A stretch of DNA of 64,000 nucleotides from DASSUW01 sp963740605 (lineage in GTDB: Bacteria > Actinomycetota > Thermoleophilia > Solirubrobacterales > Solirubrobacteraceae). The position numbers and the translations under genes were made by a program. Location of the stretch: contig CAVUFC010000022.1 of assembly GCA_963740605.1 (NCBI GenBank), forward strand, positions 992,001-1,056,000, read 5' to 3'. Of the stretch, positions 35,101 to 44,300 are shown in pieces (positions within the stretch are counted from its first letter, which is position 1; each line of letters begins with the position of its first letter). The notes under the pieces were generated by a model. That model did not search any database and had not been told where the DNA came from. It worked only from the letters and a program-made list of their open reading frames with translations.

Positions 35101-35213
35101 ACCGTCGAGTGCTCGAGTCCGCGCAGTGCGTCGGTAGCGAGGAACGCCAAGCCGACTGCCGCCGCGAAAACAGCGCCGGCGAGGAGCGACAGCGCCCGAG
35201 CGCGACGGCTCAT
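32195..35213 (-). pseudogene. Tandem-CHASE2 class III adenylate cyclase, frameshifted
   Basis: From the ATG at 35213, one frame encodes helix, CHASE2 domain, three helices, then a second helix-CHASE2 unit (AVIAYDVQFTQ occurs in both). Between about 33570 and 33265 the homology jumps frame four times (SIKLGHP, then PYISFIDVARGRF, then VPMPGPEVHANAV, then NLLLVVLLGVAAP). The last frame encodes helices and a cyclase domain (SDLRGFTSFAETL; YMGDGIMAVFG; EYTALGDTTNTAARLE). Single-CHASE2 cyclases are usual; the doubled domain looks like fusion of two tandem genes after loss of the first cyclase domain. A truncated cyclase could still start at 33283. Confidence 0.75.
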
Positions 35214-35602
35214 GCGTTTCCGATGAGCAGCGCCACGAGGAACAGCGACAGCACGTGGAACGACTGGTCGACCGACGAGGCCACGCTGGTGTTGAACCCG
35301 TCCACCCGCTTCACATGAGCAAGGTACCCTGCGACAAGGCGGCCGTCGTCGATCACGAAGTGCGGCAGGAAGATCAGCGCCGCGCCGAGGACGGCCCAAC
35401 CGGCGTCGAGCTCGTCGGCGACCCAGATCAGCGCGGGCACGAAGGCCAGCGTGTACGTCGTGACGTGCGTGATGAGCGCACGGAGTGCGACGCCGCCGCT
35501 CAGGCCCCCGCGCTTGTTACGCGCCTGCCAGTCCGTCTGGAACAGGTAGTCGCCGACCATGTGAGCGACAAGGAACGCAGCGAAGAGGGAGACCCAGCTC
35601 AC
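35210..35602 (-). CDS. DUF3307 membrane protein
   Basis: The 130-residue protein has about four helices and the DUF3307 pattern LVAHMVGDYLFQTDWQARNK near the N-terminus, with FVIDDGRLVAGYLAHVKRVD after the third helix. Function is unknown. GTG start. Its stop overlaps the ATG of the CHASE2-cyclase gene (ATGA), so the two were co-transcribed. It lies just downstream of the first array gene on the same strand. Confidence 0.8.
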   Translation of the reverse strand: MSWVSLFAAFLVAHMVGDYLFQTDWQARNKRGGLSGGVALRALITHVTTYTLAFVPALIWVADELDAGWAVLGAALIFLPHFVIDDGRLVAGYLAHVKRVDGFNTSVASSVDQSFHVLSLFLVALLIGNA

Positions 35603-35608
35603 GAGGGC

Positions 35609-37249
35609 TTAGCCCTTGGCGAAGTACTTGTGACCGGCCGTGACGAGGACGGTCTTGTGCTTCTTGAAGTCGGTGACCTTGACCTTGCCGCGCTTGACCA
35701 CCGTGAGCGTCCCGTTGCAGCGGTCCTCGACGTACCACTTCGTACCGACCACGGTCGCCGCGCTCCGCTTTCCCTTGGTCCGGAAGCGGCCCTTGCCGTT
35801 GCCCCACAGCCGGCGCTTCTTGACCTTCTTCTTGGCGACGTTCGCCTTGCCGCTGCCCTTACAGCCCGTGAGCTTCTCGGTCAGCCTCAGCGTCGTCAGG
35901 GGCTTCTTGCCCTTCTTCTGGCTGAACTTGAACAGCCCCTTGTAGAGCCACATCTTCTGCTTGCCGGCCGCCTGGAAGGTGACCTTGCCGCGGCGGGTGT
36001 CGATCGTGGAGCCGACCGGGATCTGCTGGATGTCGTTGAGGTCGAAGAACTCGTCGCTGCCGGGGATCTTGACCCGGACCTTGCCGCTCTTCGTGAAGAC
36101 GTTGACGGTCTTCCCCGCGACCGGGGGCGGCACGGTCGGCTCGGGCGGCTTGCCGCCGAACTCGAAGGCGCCGATGTCACAGGTGCCGACAGCCGTCGCG
36201 TAGCGCTGGTCGTTGGCGCTGCCGGCCGGGCACAGCTGGGGGTCGCCGGCGTCGATCGCGGGGCTGCCGGCACCCAGCGCCATGGTGTCCGTCGGGCCGC
36301 CGTTGTTCGCCAGCTTCGCGAGCTTCGGATCGTCGACCGTGCCCTGGTCGGCCGAGGCGAACTGGCAGCTCGCGTCGGCGGCGAGGTTGTGGCTCGTGAG
36401 ATTGCGCGCGACGCCGGCGATCGAGCCGCCGCACGCGCCACCCGCGTTGGGCCCGAGGATCGTGTTCTCCATGAGCGTGGTCGCGCCCGTCGTGCTCTCC
36501 TGGTACAGCCCGCCGCCGGATGTCGCCGTGTTGGCGGCGATCGTCACGAACTGCAGCGACAAGGTCGCGGGCGAGGTGACGCCGCCGCCGCTGGCCGACG
36601 CGGTGTTCCCGCTGATCGTCGACGAGTACACGAACGTGTTGCTGCTGTCCTCCCCGGCGACGCCGCCGCCGGCGCCCGTGACGCTGTTGTCCGCGACGGT
36701 CGCGTGGAACAGGTCGAGGCTGCCCGCGTTGTCGATGCCGCCGCCACGCGTCGTCGCGGCGTTGCCGCGCACGATCACGTCGTAGAGCGACAGGTGCGCG
36801 CCGGCCGGGACCTGCGCGGCGCCGCCCGCGGCCGCCTGGCCGCCCGTCAGCGTCAGACCCGCGACGACCGCCGACGCGCCGCCGACGACGGTGAGGACGC
36901 GGCTTGTGCCGCGAGCATCGATGATCGTCGTGCGGGCGCCGCCGCTCTGGTTGTTGCCGAACCCGCCGCCGAAGACCACGTCGTTGCCGAGCACCAGCGG
37001 GCCGAGTGTGAGCTTGTAGACGCCGGGCGGTACCTGCACGAACCGGCCGCTCTGTGAGTCGGCGACCGCGATCGCCTCGCGGAGCGTGCAGTCCTTCGCG
37101 CATTCGCCGTCGTTGCCGTCTTTCGTCGTGTCGACGACGACGTCGCCGAACGGTGCCTGCGGCGCCGCAGTGCCCGGCACGGCGACGAGCGTCAGCAACG
37201 CGCCGACGATTGCCGCCACCCCGAGCCGAGTTCCACGTCGAGCGCGCAA
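35609..37249 (-). CDS. CSLREA/beta-helix secreted protein with FecR-like tail (array gene 1)
   Basis: The 546-residue protein has a Sec signal (residues 1-29), CTLREAI (54-60), and a right-handed beta-helix region rich in SGNTAS/GGG repeats (about 65-300). A choice-of-anchor Q-like segment follows (NNGGPTDTMALGAGSPAIDA, then CDIGAFEF). The last 168 residues form the array's shared module: VRVKIPGSDEFF, KLTGCKG, a Lys-rich linker, RRLWGNGKGRF and GTKWYVEDRC. It lacks a prealbumin-like domain. TTG start 10 bp after a -10 element. Likely a surface-exposed or wall-retained protein; ligand unknown. Confidence 0.85.
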   Translation of the reverse strand: MRARRGTRLGVAAIVGALLTLVAVPGTAAPQAPFGDVVVDTTKDGNDGECAKDCTLREAIAVADSQSGRFVQVPPGVYKLTLGPLVLGNDVVFGGGFGNNQSGGARTTIIDARGTSRVLTVVGGASAVVAGLTLTGGQAAAGGAAQVPAGAHLSLYDVIVRGNAATTRGGGIDNAGSLDLFHATVADNSVTGAGGGVAGEDSSNTFVYSSTISGNTASASGGGVTSPATLSLQFVTIAANTATSGGGLYQESTTGATTLMENTILGPNAGGACGGSIAGVARNLTSHNLAADASCQFASADQGTVDDPKLAKLANNGGPTDTMALGAGSPAIDAGDPQLCPAGSANDQRYATAVGTCDIGAFEFGGKPPEPTVPPPVAGKTVNVFTKSGKVRVKIPGSDEFFDLNDIQQIPVGSTIDTRRGKVTFQAAGKQKMWLYKGLFKFSQKKGKKPLTTLRLTEKLTGCKGSGKANVAKKKVKKRRLWGNGKGRFRTKGKRSAATVVGTKWYVEDRCNGTLTVVKRGKVKVTDFKKHKTVLVTAGHKYFAKG

Positions 37250-37259
37250 GTTAGCGCCG

Positions 37260-37288
37260 ATGGTCTTGGGCGGCGCAGGTCATGTCAA
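37260..37288 (-). promoter_or_regulatory. Promoter of array gene 1
   Basis: On the minus strand TTGACA (37288-37283), a 17-bp spacer and GACCAT (37265-37260) precede the TTG start at 37249 by 10 bp. Transcription would start within a few bases of the start codon, and no Shine-Dalgarno sequence fits in the gap. Confidence 0.6.
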
Positions 37289-37317
37289 GTCGGTCTGGAC
37301 CGATGGACGGGAGGCGA

Positions 37318-39246
37318 TCACCGCTTGGCGCGCGCGATGTACCGGTGCCCCTTCTTGACCAGCACGGTCTTGTGCTTGACGTAGTCGCGCACTTTGACGT
37401 TCCCGCGCGCCACCTTCGTCAGCGTCGACGTGCAGCGGTCCTCGACCAACCACTTCGTCCCGACGACTGTGGCCGCGCTGCGCTTGCCCTTGGTCCGGAA
37501 GCGGCCCTTGCCGTTGCCCCAGAGCCGCCGCCGCTTTGCCTTCTTCTTCTTCTTGGCGACCGACGCGTTACCCGCTGCCTTGGCCTTGCAGCCGGTCAGC
37601 TTCTGCACCAGCGTCAGCACCGTGATCGGCCGCTTGCCCTTCGTCTGACCGATCTTGAAGATGCCGTCGTAGAAGTCGGCCTGCGCGACCTTCCCGCTCT
37701 TGTTCGCCGCGGCGAACATGCCGATGCGCCCCTTGCGCGTGTCCACGCGCGTCCCGAGCGGGAGCTGCTCGCCGCCCGTGAGCTTCCGCCACGTCTTCTT
37801 CTTGCCGGGCAGCTTGACCCGGATCGTGCCCTTCTCGGGCTCGATATTGAGCAGCTTGCCCAGCACCGGCGGCTTGTCGGAGTTTGTGATCGTGCAGGTC
37901 TTGGCCTGACCCTCGGCCAGCGTCACTTTGCCGTCGGCGGCGCACGACCCGAAGATCGCCGACGTGTAGCTCTTGATCGTGTCCTCCGACACCACGTAGG
38001 TGCCCGGAGCCACCACGTACGTGCGCCCGGTCGACGTGCCCGGCTTAGGGCTCCCGGCGATATCGGCGCCGGCGGCCTTGACGTGGACACTGAAGCTCGC
38101 CGGGGTCTTGGTGCCGCCCTGGTCGTTGACCACGACCTTCTTGACCGTGAGCGTCGGCGCCCGGTACTCGTACGCGCCGATATCGCATCCCGTCCCCTGC
38201 GGGCGGGCAACGCCGCGCTGGTCGGTCTCGTGGCATGACGTGAGCGCCGGGTTCGCGGCACCGATCGCCGGGCTGCTGGGGCTGAGCGCCTGCGTGTTCG
38301 TGGGGCCGCCGTTGTTCGCGAGCGGCCCGAGCAGGGGATTGGTGCTCTGCTTGTCACCGATACCGGTGAAGCTGCAGCTCGCGTCGGTTGAGAGGTTGTA
38401 GGTGCCGCTCGGGATCGAGCCTGCACCGCACGCGGGGCTGCCGGAGCCGGCGATGATCGTGTCGTTGAAGTCCGGAATGTCTGTCGCTGCCGGCCAGAAG
38501 ACACCGGACGCACCTCGCGCGGTGTTCGCCGCGATCGTGCTGCGCAGCACGGTGAGGGCAGCGTCGGCGGAATACACCCCGCCGCCGGTGGCCGTGGCGG
38601 CGTTGCCGCTCACGGTCGACGCGGTCATCTTCAGGATGCCGAAATCGGAGCTCGAGAAGATCCCGCCGCCCGCGTTGGACGTGCTGTTCCCGCCCACGGT
38701 CGAGCCCACGAGCTCGACCGTGCCATCGGTGTAGATGCCGCCGCCCTGATTCGGGGCGGCTCCGGTCGTGCTCGCGGTCACCGCGCTGTTGGTCATCGTC
38801 AGCTGTACGCCCCCGCCCACGAAGACGGCGCCGCCCTGCCCTGACGGGCTGGCGCTCGCCGCATTGCCAGCGGTCAGCGTGACGCCGGAGACGGTGGCGT
38901 TGCCGCCGGTGACCGCGAGCACCCGGCTCTGGTTCTGCCCGCTGACGATCGTCGTCCGGGCGCTGGCGCCAACGATGGACAACGCTGTGTCGACCGTGAG
39001 CTCTCCGAGAGCCGGAGCGAGGAGATAGGTGCCGGCCGGCACGTTGACCACGTCGCCGGACGACGCGCCCTCGATCGCGTCGCGCAGCGTGCAACCGCCC
39101 GGCGCCGTGGAGCACACCCCGTTGGCCGCATCGACCGTCGTGTTGACGTTCCGCGGCAGTGCCAACGCATCGGCCGCTCCCGCGAGCAGCACGAGGAGCG
39201 CGGCGAGGACCACGCTGAAGACACGTCTTACGGTCCCCGCACGCAC
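37318..39246 (-). CDS. CSLREA/beta-helix secreted protein with one prealbumin-like domain (array gene 2)
   Basis: The 642-residue protein has a signal peptide (about 1-30), CTLRDAI (52-58), a beta-helix region with VSGNAATATGGGVYS-type rungs, and a choice-of-anchor Q-like segment (NNGGPTNTQALSPSSPAIGA). One prealbumin-like domain follows (VKKVVVNDQGGTKTPASFSV to AKTCTITNSD). The shared module at the end carries LTGCK and LVEDRC. GTG start 10 bp after the -10. The FecR-like tail is nearly identical in sequence to those of neighbouring genes while the beta-helix parts have diverged. Confidence 0.85.
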   Translation of the reverse strand: MRAGTVRRVFSVVLAALLVLLAGAADALALPRNVNTTVDAANGVCSTAPGGCTLRDAIEGASSGDVVNVPAGTYLLAPALGELTVDTALSIVGASARTTIVSGQNQSRVLAVTGGNATVSGVTLTAGNAASASPSGQGGAVFVGGGVQLTMTNSAVTASTTGAAPNQGGGIYTDGTVELVGSTVGGNSTSNAGGGIFSSSDFGILKMTASTVSGNAATATGGGVYSADAALTVLRSTIAANTARGASGVFWPAATDIPDFNDTIIAGSGSPACGAGSIPSGTYNLSTDASCSFTGIGDKQSTNPLLGPLANNGGPTNTQALSPSSPAIGAANPALTSCHETDQRGVARPQGTGCDIGAYEYRAPTLTVKKVVVNDQGGTKTPASFSVHVKAAGADIAGSPKPGTSTGRTYVVAPGTYVVSEDTIKSYTSAIFGSCAADGKVTLAEGQAKTCTITNSDKPPVLGKLLNIEPEKGTIRVKLPGKKKTWRKLTGGEQLPLGTRVDTRKGRIGMFAAANKSGKVAQADFYDGIFKIGQTKGKRPITVLTLVQKLTGCKAKAAGNASVAKKKKKAKRRRLWGNGKGRFRTKGKRSAATVVGTKWLVEDRCTSTLTKVARGNVKVRDYVKHKTVLVKKGHRYIARAKR

Positions 39247-39256
39247 GACTGCCCCG

Positions 39257-39286
39257 ATGCTCGTGGACGGGGCGCGCCCGTGTCAA
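39257..39286 (-). promoter_or_regulatory. Promoter of array gene 2
   Basis: Minus-strand TTGACA (39286-39281), an 18-bp spacer and GAGCAT (39262-39257) lie 10 bp before the GTG start at 39246. The layout is the same as at the other array genes. Confidence 0.6.
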
Positions 39287-39311
39287 CCCTCGCTGGACGA
39301 ACGGACGGATG

Positions 39312-41243
39312 TCAGGACGTCCGGGCCACGTACTTGTGGCCCTTCTTGACCAGCACGGTCTTGTGCTTGGCGAAGTCGCGCACCTTGACCTTCCCGCGCG
39401 CGACGCGTGTGAGCGTGGACGTACAGCGATCCTCGACCAGCCACTTCGTGCCCACAACCGTCGCCGCGCTACGCTTGCCTTTGGTCTGGAAACGGCCCTT
39501 GCCGTCTCCCCACAACCGTCGCTTCTTCTTCTTCTTGGCCGCCGCCGACGCCTGGGCCTTCGCCTTGCAGCCGGTCAGCTTCTCAGTGAGGGTAAGAACC
39601 GTCGTCGGCTTCTTGCCTCTCGTCTGGCCCAGCTTGAAGATGCCGTCGTAGAACACGGCCTTGGCGCGGCCGCCGCTCCGGTTGGCCGCCGCGTGCAGCG
39701 TGATCCGGCCGTTCAGCGTGTCAACGATCGTGCCGACCGGCAGCTGTTCGCCTTCGGTGAGCCGGCGGAAGTGCTTGCGCTTCGGCAGCTTGATCTTCAC
39801 GGTGCCGCGCGCCGGCTCGGCGTTGACGATCTTGCCGACGACCGGCGGCTTGTCGCTTTCGGTGATCGTGCACGTCTTCACCTGGGACTCGCCGAGCGAG
39901 ACGGCGCCGGTCGAGGCGCACGCGCCGCCGACCGCGGCCGCATAGCGCGCGTCGGCGTCGGCGGAGACGGTGTAGGCGCCCGGGCTCAGCGTGTACGTGC
40001 GCCCGGTGGCCGTGCCGGGCGCCGGGCTGCCGGCGACGTCCGCCGCGCCGCGCACGTGCACGTTGAAGTCGGCCGGCGCCTGAGTCCCGCCGTCGTCGTT
40101 GGCAACCTGGGTGACGACCGTGAGCCGCGGGTGGATGAACTCGAAGGCGCCGATGTCACACGCGCCCTGGCGCCCGCGGCCGCGCTGGTCAGCGGCGGTG
40201 CACGCGCTACCGGCGTTGACCGCCGGGCTCGTCACGCTCAGCGCATGCGTCGCCGTCGGGCCGCCGTTCGCCGCGAGCGGGCCGAGCTGGGGATTGACGC
40301 CCGGCTTGTCGCCCAGCGCGCTGAAGCCGCAGCTCCCGTCGTCGTCGATGTTGTGGTCGCCGCCGATGATCGTCGTTTCTCCGTCGCAGGCTGCGAGGTT
40401 GTTGCTCGGAATGCCGGCGACGATCGAGTTGCGGATCGTCGTCGTCGGCTCGGTGCCGCTTCCGACTGCGGAGTTCTGGAAGACCTCCTCGCCGCCGAGT
40501 GTGCCCGTGCCGCTGACGCTGTTGTTGGCGACCGTTGTGTTCTGCAGCGTGAGCGCGCCTCCGGTGTTGATGCCGCCGCCGACACTCGATCGACCGTTCG
40601 ACGCGACGTTGCCGCTGATGGTCGAGTTCGTCAGGCTCGCGCGCACGATCGTCCCGTCGGGGAACCCGGTATCAACGCTGATGCCGCCACCCACGGTCGC
40701 CGTGTTGCCGGAGACGGTCGTGCCGACGAGCGTGAGCCCTCCCGAAGTCGAGCTCTGGGTGAAGATGCCGCCACCCTCCAGAGCGGTGTTGCCGACGATG
40801 GCGCTGTTGACGATCGTGAGCGTCCCGGTCGGTGGCACGTACACGCCTCCCCCGCCCGGGGCGGTCGACACCTGGCCGCCCGAGATCGTGACGCCCGAGA
40901 TCGTCGCTGACGCACCGTTACCGATGGTGATCACGCGGCTCTCCGCCGCGCTCGGGTCGCGGCGGATCACGGTGCTTCCGGCACCCACCCCTTGGAGCGT
41001 GCCGTTCGTCAGCGGAATGGCACCGAGAGTAAGGGTGTATGTCCTTGCCGGCAGATGGATCACCTCGCCGCTGGTGCGCCCGCCCACCGCCTCGCGCAGC
41101 GTGCAGTCGGCCGGCGTGCATCCGGTCTGGTCGGTGTGATCGTCGGGCGTCGTGACGGTCACGTCGGCGCTCGCGACCCCGGGCACCGCGAACAGCGCGA
41201 CGAGCGCCACAAGGCCGGCCAGCATGCCCAGACGTCCGCGCAA
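39312..41243 (-). CDS. CSLREA/beta-helix secreted protein with one prealbumin-like domain (array gene 3)
   Basis: With TTG at 41243 the protein has 643 residues: signal MRGRLGMLAGLVALVALFAV, CTLREAV (47-53), beta-helix rungs (GNTATVGGGISV), a choice-of-anchor Q-like segment (NGGPTATHALSVTSPAVNAG), one prealbumin-like domain (VANDDGGTQAPADFNVHVRG) and the shared tail with LTGCK and LVEDRC. A TTG 36 bp further upstream extends the frame but is itself the -35 box of the promoter, so it cannot be the start. ATG at 41225 is possible but leaves no basic n-region in the signal peptide. Confidence 0.83.
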   Translation of the reverse strand: MRGRLGMLAGLVALVALFAVPGVASADVTVTTPDDHTDQTGCTPADCTLREAVGGRTSGEVIHLPARTYTLTLGAIPLTNGTLQGVGAGSTVIRRDPSAAESRVITIGNGASATISGVTISGGQVSTAPGGGGVYVPPTGTLTIVNSAIVGNTALEGGGIFTQSSTSGGLTLVGTTVSGNTATVGGGISVDTGFPDGTIVRASLTNSTISGNVASNGRSSVGGGINTGGALTLQNTTVANNSVSGTGTLGGEEVFQNSAVGSGTEPTTTIRNSIVAGIPSNNLAACDGETTIIGGDHNIDDDGSCGFSALGDKPGVNPQLGPLAANGGPTATHALSVTSPAVNAGSACTAADQRGRGRQGACDIGAFEFIHPRLTVVTQVANDDGGTQAPADFNVHVRGAADVAGSPAPGTATGRTYTLSPGAYTVSADADARYAAAVGGACASTGAVSLGESQVKTCTITESDKPPVVGKIVNAEPARGTVKIKLPKRKHFRRLTEGEQLPVGTIVDTLNGRITLHAAANRSGGRAKAVFYDGIFKLGQTRGKKPTTVLTLTEKLTGCKAKAQASAAAKKKKKRRLWGDGKGRFQTKGKRSAATVVGTKWLVEDRCTSTLTRVARGKVKVRDFAKHKTVLVKKGHKYVARTS

Positions 41244-41250
41244 GGGTTCG

Positions 41251-41279
41251 ATGGTCGAGCAAACCCGCGAAGGGGTCAA
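41251..41279 (-). promoter_or_regulatory. Promoter of array gene 3
   Basis: Minus-strand TTGACC (41279-41274), a 17-bp spacer and GACCAT (41256-41251) lie 7 bp before the TTG at 41243, the position expected for a transcription start. This is the clearest leaderless candidate in the array and decides the start codon. Confidence 0.6.
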
Positions 41280-41304
41280 TCGCTTCGCTAGACGATTGGA
41301 CGGA

Positions 41305-44300
41305 TCAACGACCGCGCGCCACGTACTTCTTGCCCGCCTTCACGAAGACCGTCTTGTGCTTCGCGAAGTCGGTGACCTTGACCCTGCCGCGCGCGACCTT
41401 CGTCAGCGTCGAGGTGCACCGGTCCTCGACCATCCACTTGGTCCCCACGACCGTGGCGGCGCTCCGCTTGCCCTTGGTCTGGAACCGGCCCTTGCCGTCG
41501 CCCCACAGGCGGCGCTTCTTGACCTTCTTCTTGGCGATCGACGCCTTGCCCGTCGCCTTGCAGCCCGTGAGCTTCTCGACGAGGCTCAGGACCGTGACCG
41601 GCGTCTTGGCCTTCGTCTGGCCCAGTTTGAAGATGCCGCCGTAGAACACGGCCTGGGCCACGCCGCCCTTGCTGTCGGCGGCCGCGATCAGTGTCACCCG
41701 GCCCTTGCGCACGTCGACGATCGTGCCGAGTGGGACCTGCTGACCATCGTCGATCAGCACGAACTTCTTGGTGCCAGGCGTCTTGACGAGCACCTTCCCA
41801 GACGAGGGCAGGAGGTTCACGGACTTGTAGATCAGCGGCGGCGGCAGAGGCCCACCGGAGACGACGGTGTCGTTGGCCGAGACGGTGCAGGTCTTCGCGT
41901 CGCCGACCGCCAGCGTCACCGAGCAGCCCGTGACCGTGTAGCCGGTGACGGCGTCGGCGGCGACCGCGTAGCTCCCGGCCGCGAGCGTGTACTTGGTGCC
42001 TGCGGCGTTGCCGGGCTTCGGGCTACCGGAGACGTCGGCGGCGCCCTTGCGCACGTGCACCGTGAATCCGGCCGGTGCGCGCGTGCCTCCGTTGTCGTTG
42101 ACGACGTTCGTGACCACGGTGAGCGTCGGCGCGACGTCGTTCTGCGTCACGGTGCACGACTTGCTCTCGCCGACCGCCACGCTCACGTTCCCGCCGGAGC
42201 AGTCGCCCGAGTAGGTCGTCGTGTAGCCCGCGGGCCCGCTGCTGGACACCGCGTACGTCCCCACCGGCACGAGGAAGTCCGTCCCGGCCGCCGCACCGGG
42301 TTGCGGGCTGCCCACCACGTCGGCGCCGCTGCGCTTTACGTGCATGTTGAAGTTCGCCGGCGTCGCCGTTCCGCCGTTGTCATTGATCACGGCGCTGACG
42401 ACCTTGAGCGTCGGCGAGCCGGCGATCTTGGTGATCGTGCACGTCTTGCGGTCGCCCACCGCCAGCGCGACGGTGCCGCTCGGCGCGCAGGCGTCCGTGA
42501 CCACGCTCGAGTAGCCGGCCGGACCGTCGGCGTCGACGGCGTAGCTCCCCGCGTTGAGGGGGAAGTCGCGCCCGGTGCCGTCGCCCGGCCCGCTCCCTAC
42601 CTCGGTGGCGCCTTGCGAGATGTGGACCGTGAACGCGTCCGGCGCGTCGTTCTGGCCGGTGCCGTTGTCGTCGACCAGCAGCCGGACGGTCAGCACGGGC
42701 TGGATGTCGTTGAGCGTGATCGTGCAGGTCCGGTTCTGTGCGAGCGTCAGCGTGAGCGATGCGCAGCCGTCGCTGACCAGTTGCGTGTAGCCGGTGACCG
42801 CGTCGGCGGCGACCGCGTACTGGCGGCCGGCCACCAGCGTGTAGGTCGTGCCGGTCGTGCTGCCGGGGCCGCTGAGGTTCGTCGACGTGCCGGTCACGCG
42901 CGCCGTGATGCTCGCCGGGGTGCGCGTCCCGCCGTTGTCGTTGACGACCTGGGTCACGACCGTGAGCTTCGGCGCGACGTCGTCGGCGGTGATCGTGCAC
43001 GCCTTCGCGTTGCCCACCGCGAGCGCGACGTTGCCGTTCGCGGCACAGTCGCCGGCGACGGTCAGCGTATAGCCCGTCACGGAGTCTGCCGCCACGTTGT
43101 AGGCGCCTACCGACAGCGTGTACGTCGTGCCGGTCGTGCTGCCGGCCTGCGGGCTGCCGCTCACATCGGCACCGTTGAGGCGCACATGAGCCAGCATGTC
43201 CGCGGGGGCGAGCGTGCCGCCATCGTTGTTCGTGACCGACATGGTGACCTTCAGCGTCGGCGCGATGTCATCGGCCGTGATCGTGCACGCCTTCGCGTTG
43301 CCCACCGCGAGCGTGACGTTGCCGTTGGCGGCGCAGTCACCCGCCACCGTCAGCGTGTAACCCGTCACGGCATTCGCGGCCACGTTGTACGTGCCCGCCG
43401 ACAGCGTGTACGTCGTGCCCGTCGTGCTCCCGGTCGCAGGGCTACCGCTCACATCCGTGCCGTTGAGACGAACGTGCGCGCTCACGCCCGCAGGCGTGAG
43501 CGTGCCGCCGTTGTTGTTCGTGACCGACGTGGTGACCTGCAGCGTCGGCGCGATGTCGTCTGCCGTGATCGTGCACGCCTTCGCGTCGGCGAGCGCGAGG
43601 ACGACGTTGCCGTTGGCGGCGCAGTCTCCCCCCACCGTCAGTGTGTAGCCCGACACCGCGTTCGCCGCCACGTTGTACGTGCCCGCCGACAGCGTGTAGG
43701 TCGTACCGTTCGCGGTCCCGGCCGCAGGGCTGCCGCTCACATCCGCACCGTTGAGGCGGACGTGCGCGAGCACAGCGGCCGGCGTCAGCGTGCCCCCGTT
43801 GTTGTTGGTGACGGTCGTCGTGACCTTCAGCGTGGGCGCGATGTCGTCCTCGGTGACCTGACAGGCCTTGACGTCGCCCTCTTGCAACGTGACGTTCCCG
43901 TTCGCGGCGCAATCGCCGCCGACCGATCGGGCGTAGCCGGTCACGCCGTTCGCGGTCACGGTGTACGTCGTCCCGGGGGCGAGCGTGTATGTCGTCCCGG
44001 TCGCGCTGCCGGGCTGCGGGCTGCCGCTGACGTCGGTCTTGTCGATCAGCACATGCACCGAGAAGTTGCCGGGCGCGAGCGTGCCCCCGTTGTTGTTGAC
44101 GACCGACGTGGTGACCGTGAGCTTGGGCGGCCGGTACTCGTAGGCGCCGATGTCGCAGGCGGCGCCGTTGCCGGCGCGAGTGAAGCCGCGCTGATCGGTC
44201 GTCGCGCACGTCGCGCCCTTGTCGACGGCGGCCGTCCCGGGCGGCAGCGCGTGCGTATCCGTCGGACCGCCGTTGTTCCCCAACGCGCCGATCCCCGGGT

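Noticed and set aside
42970..43833. CRISPR-like repeat array
   Set aside because: The units are ~288-bp coding repeats with no short direct repeats and unique spacers, and no cas genes are present.
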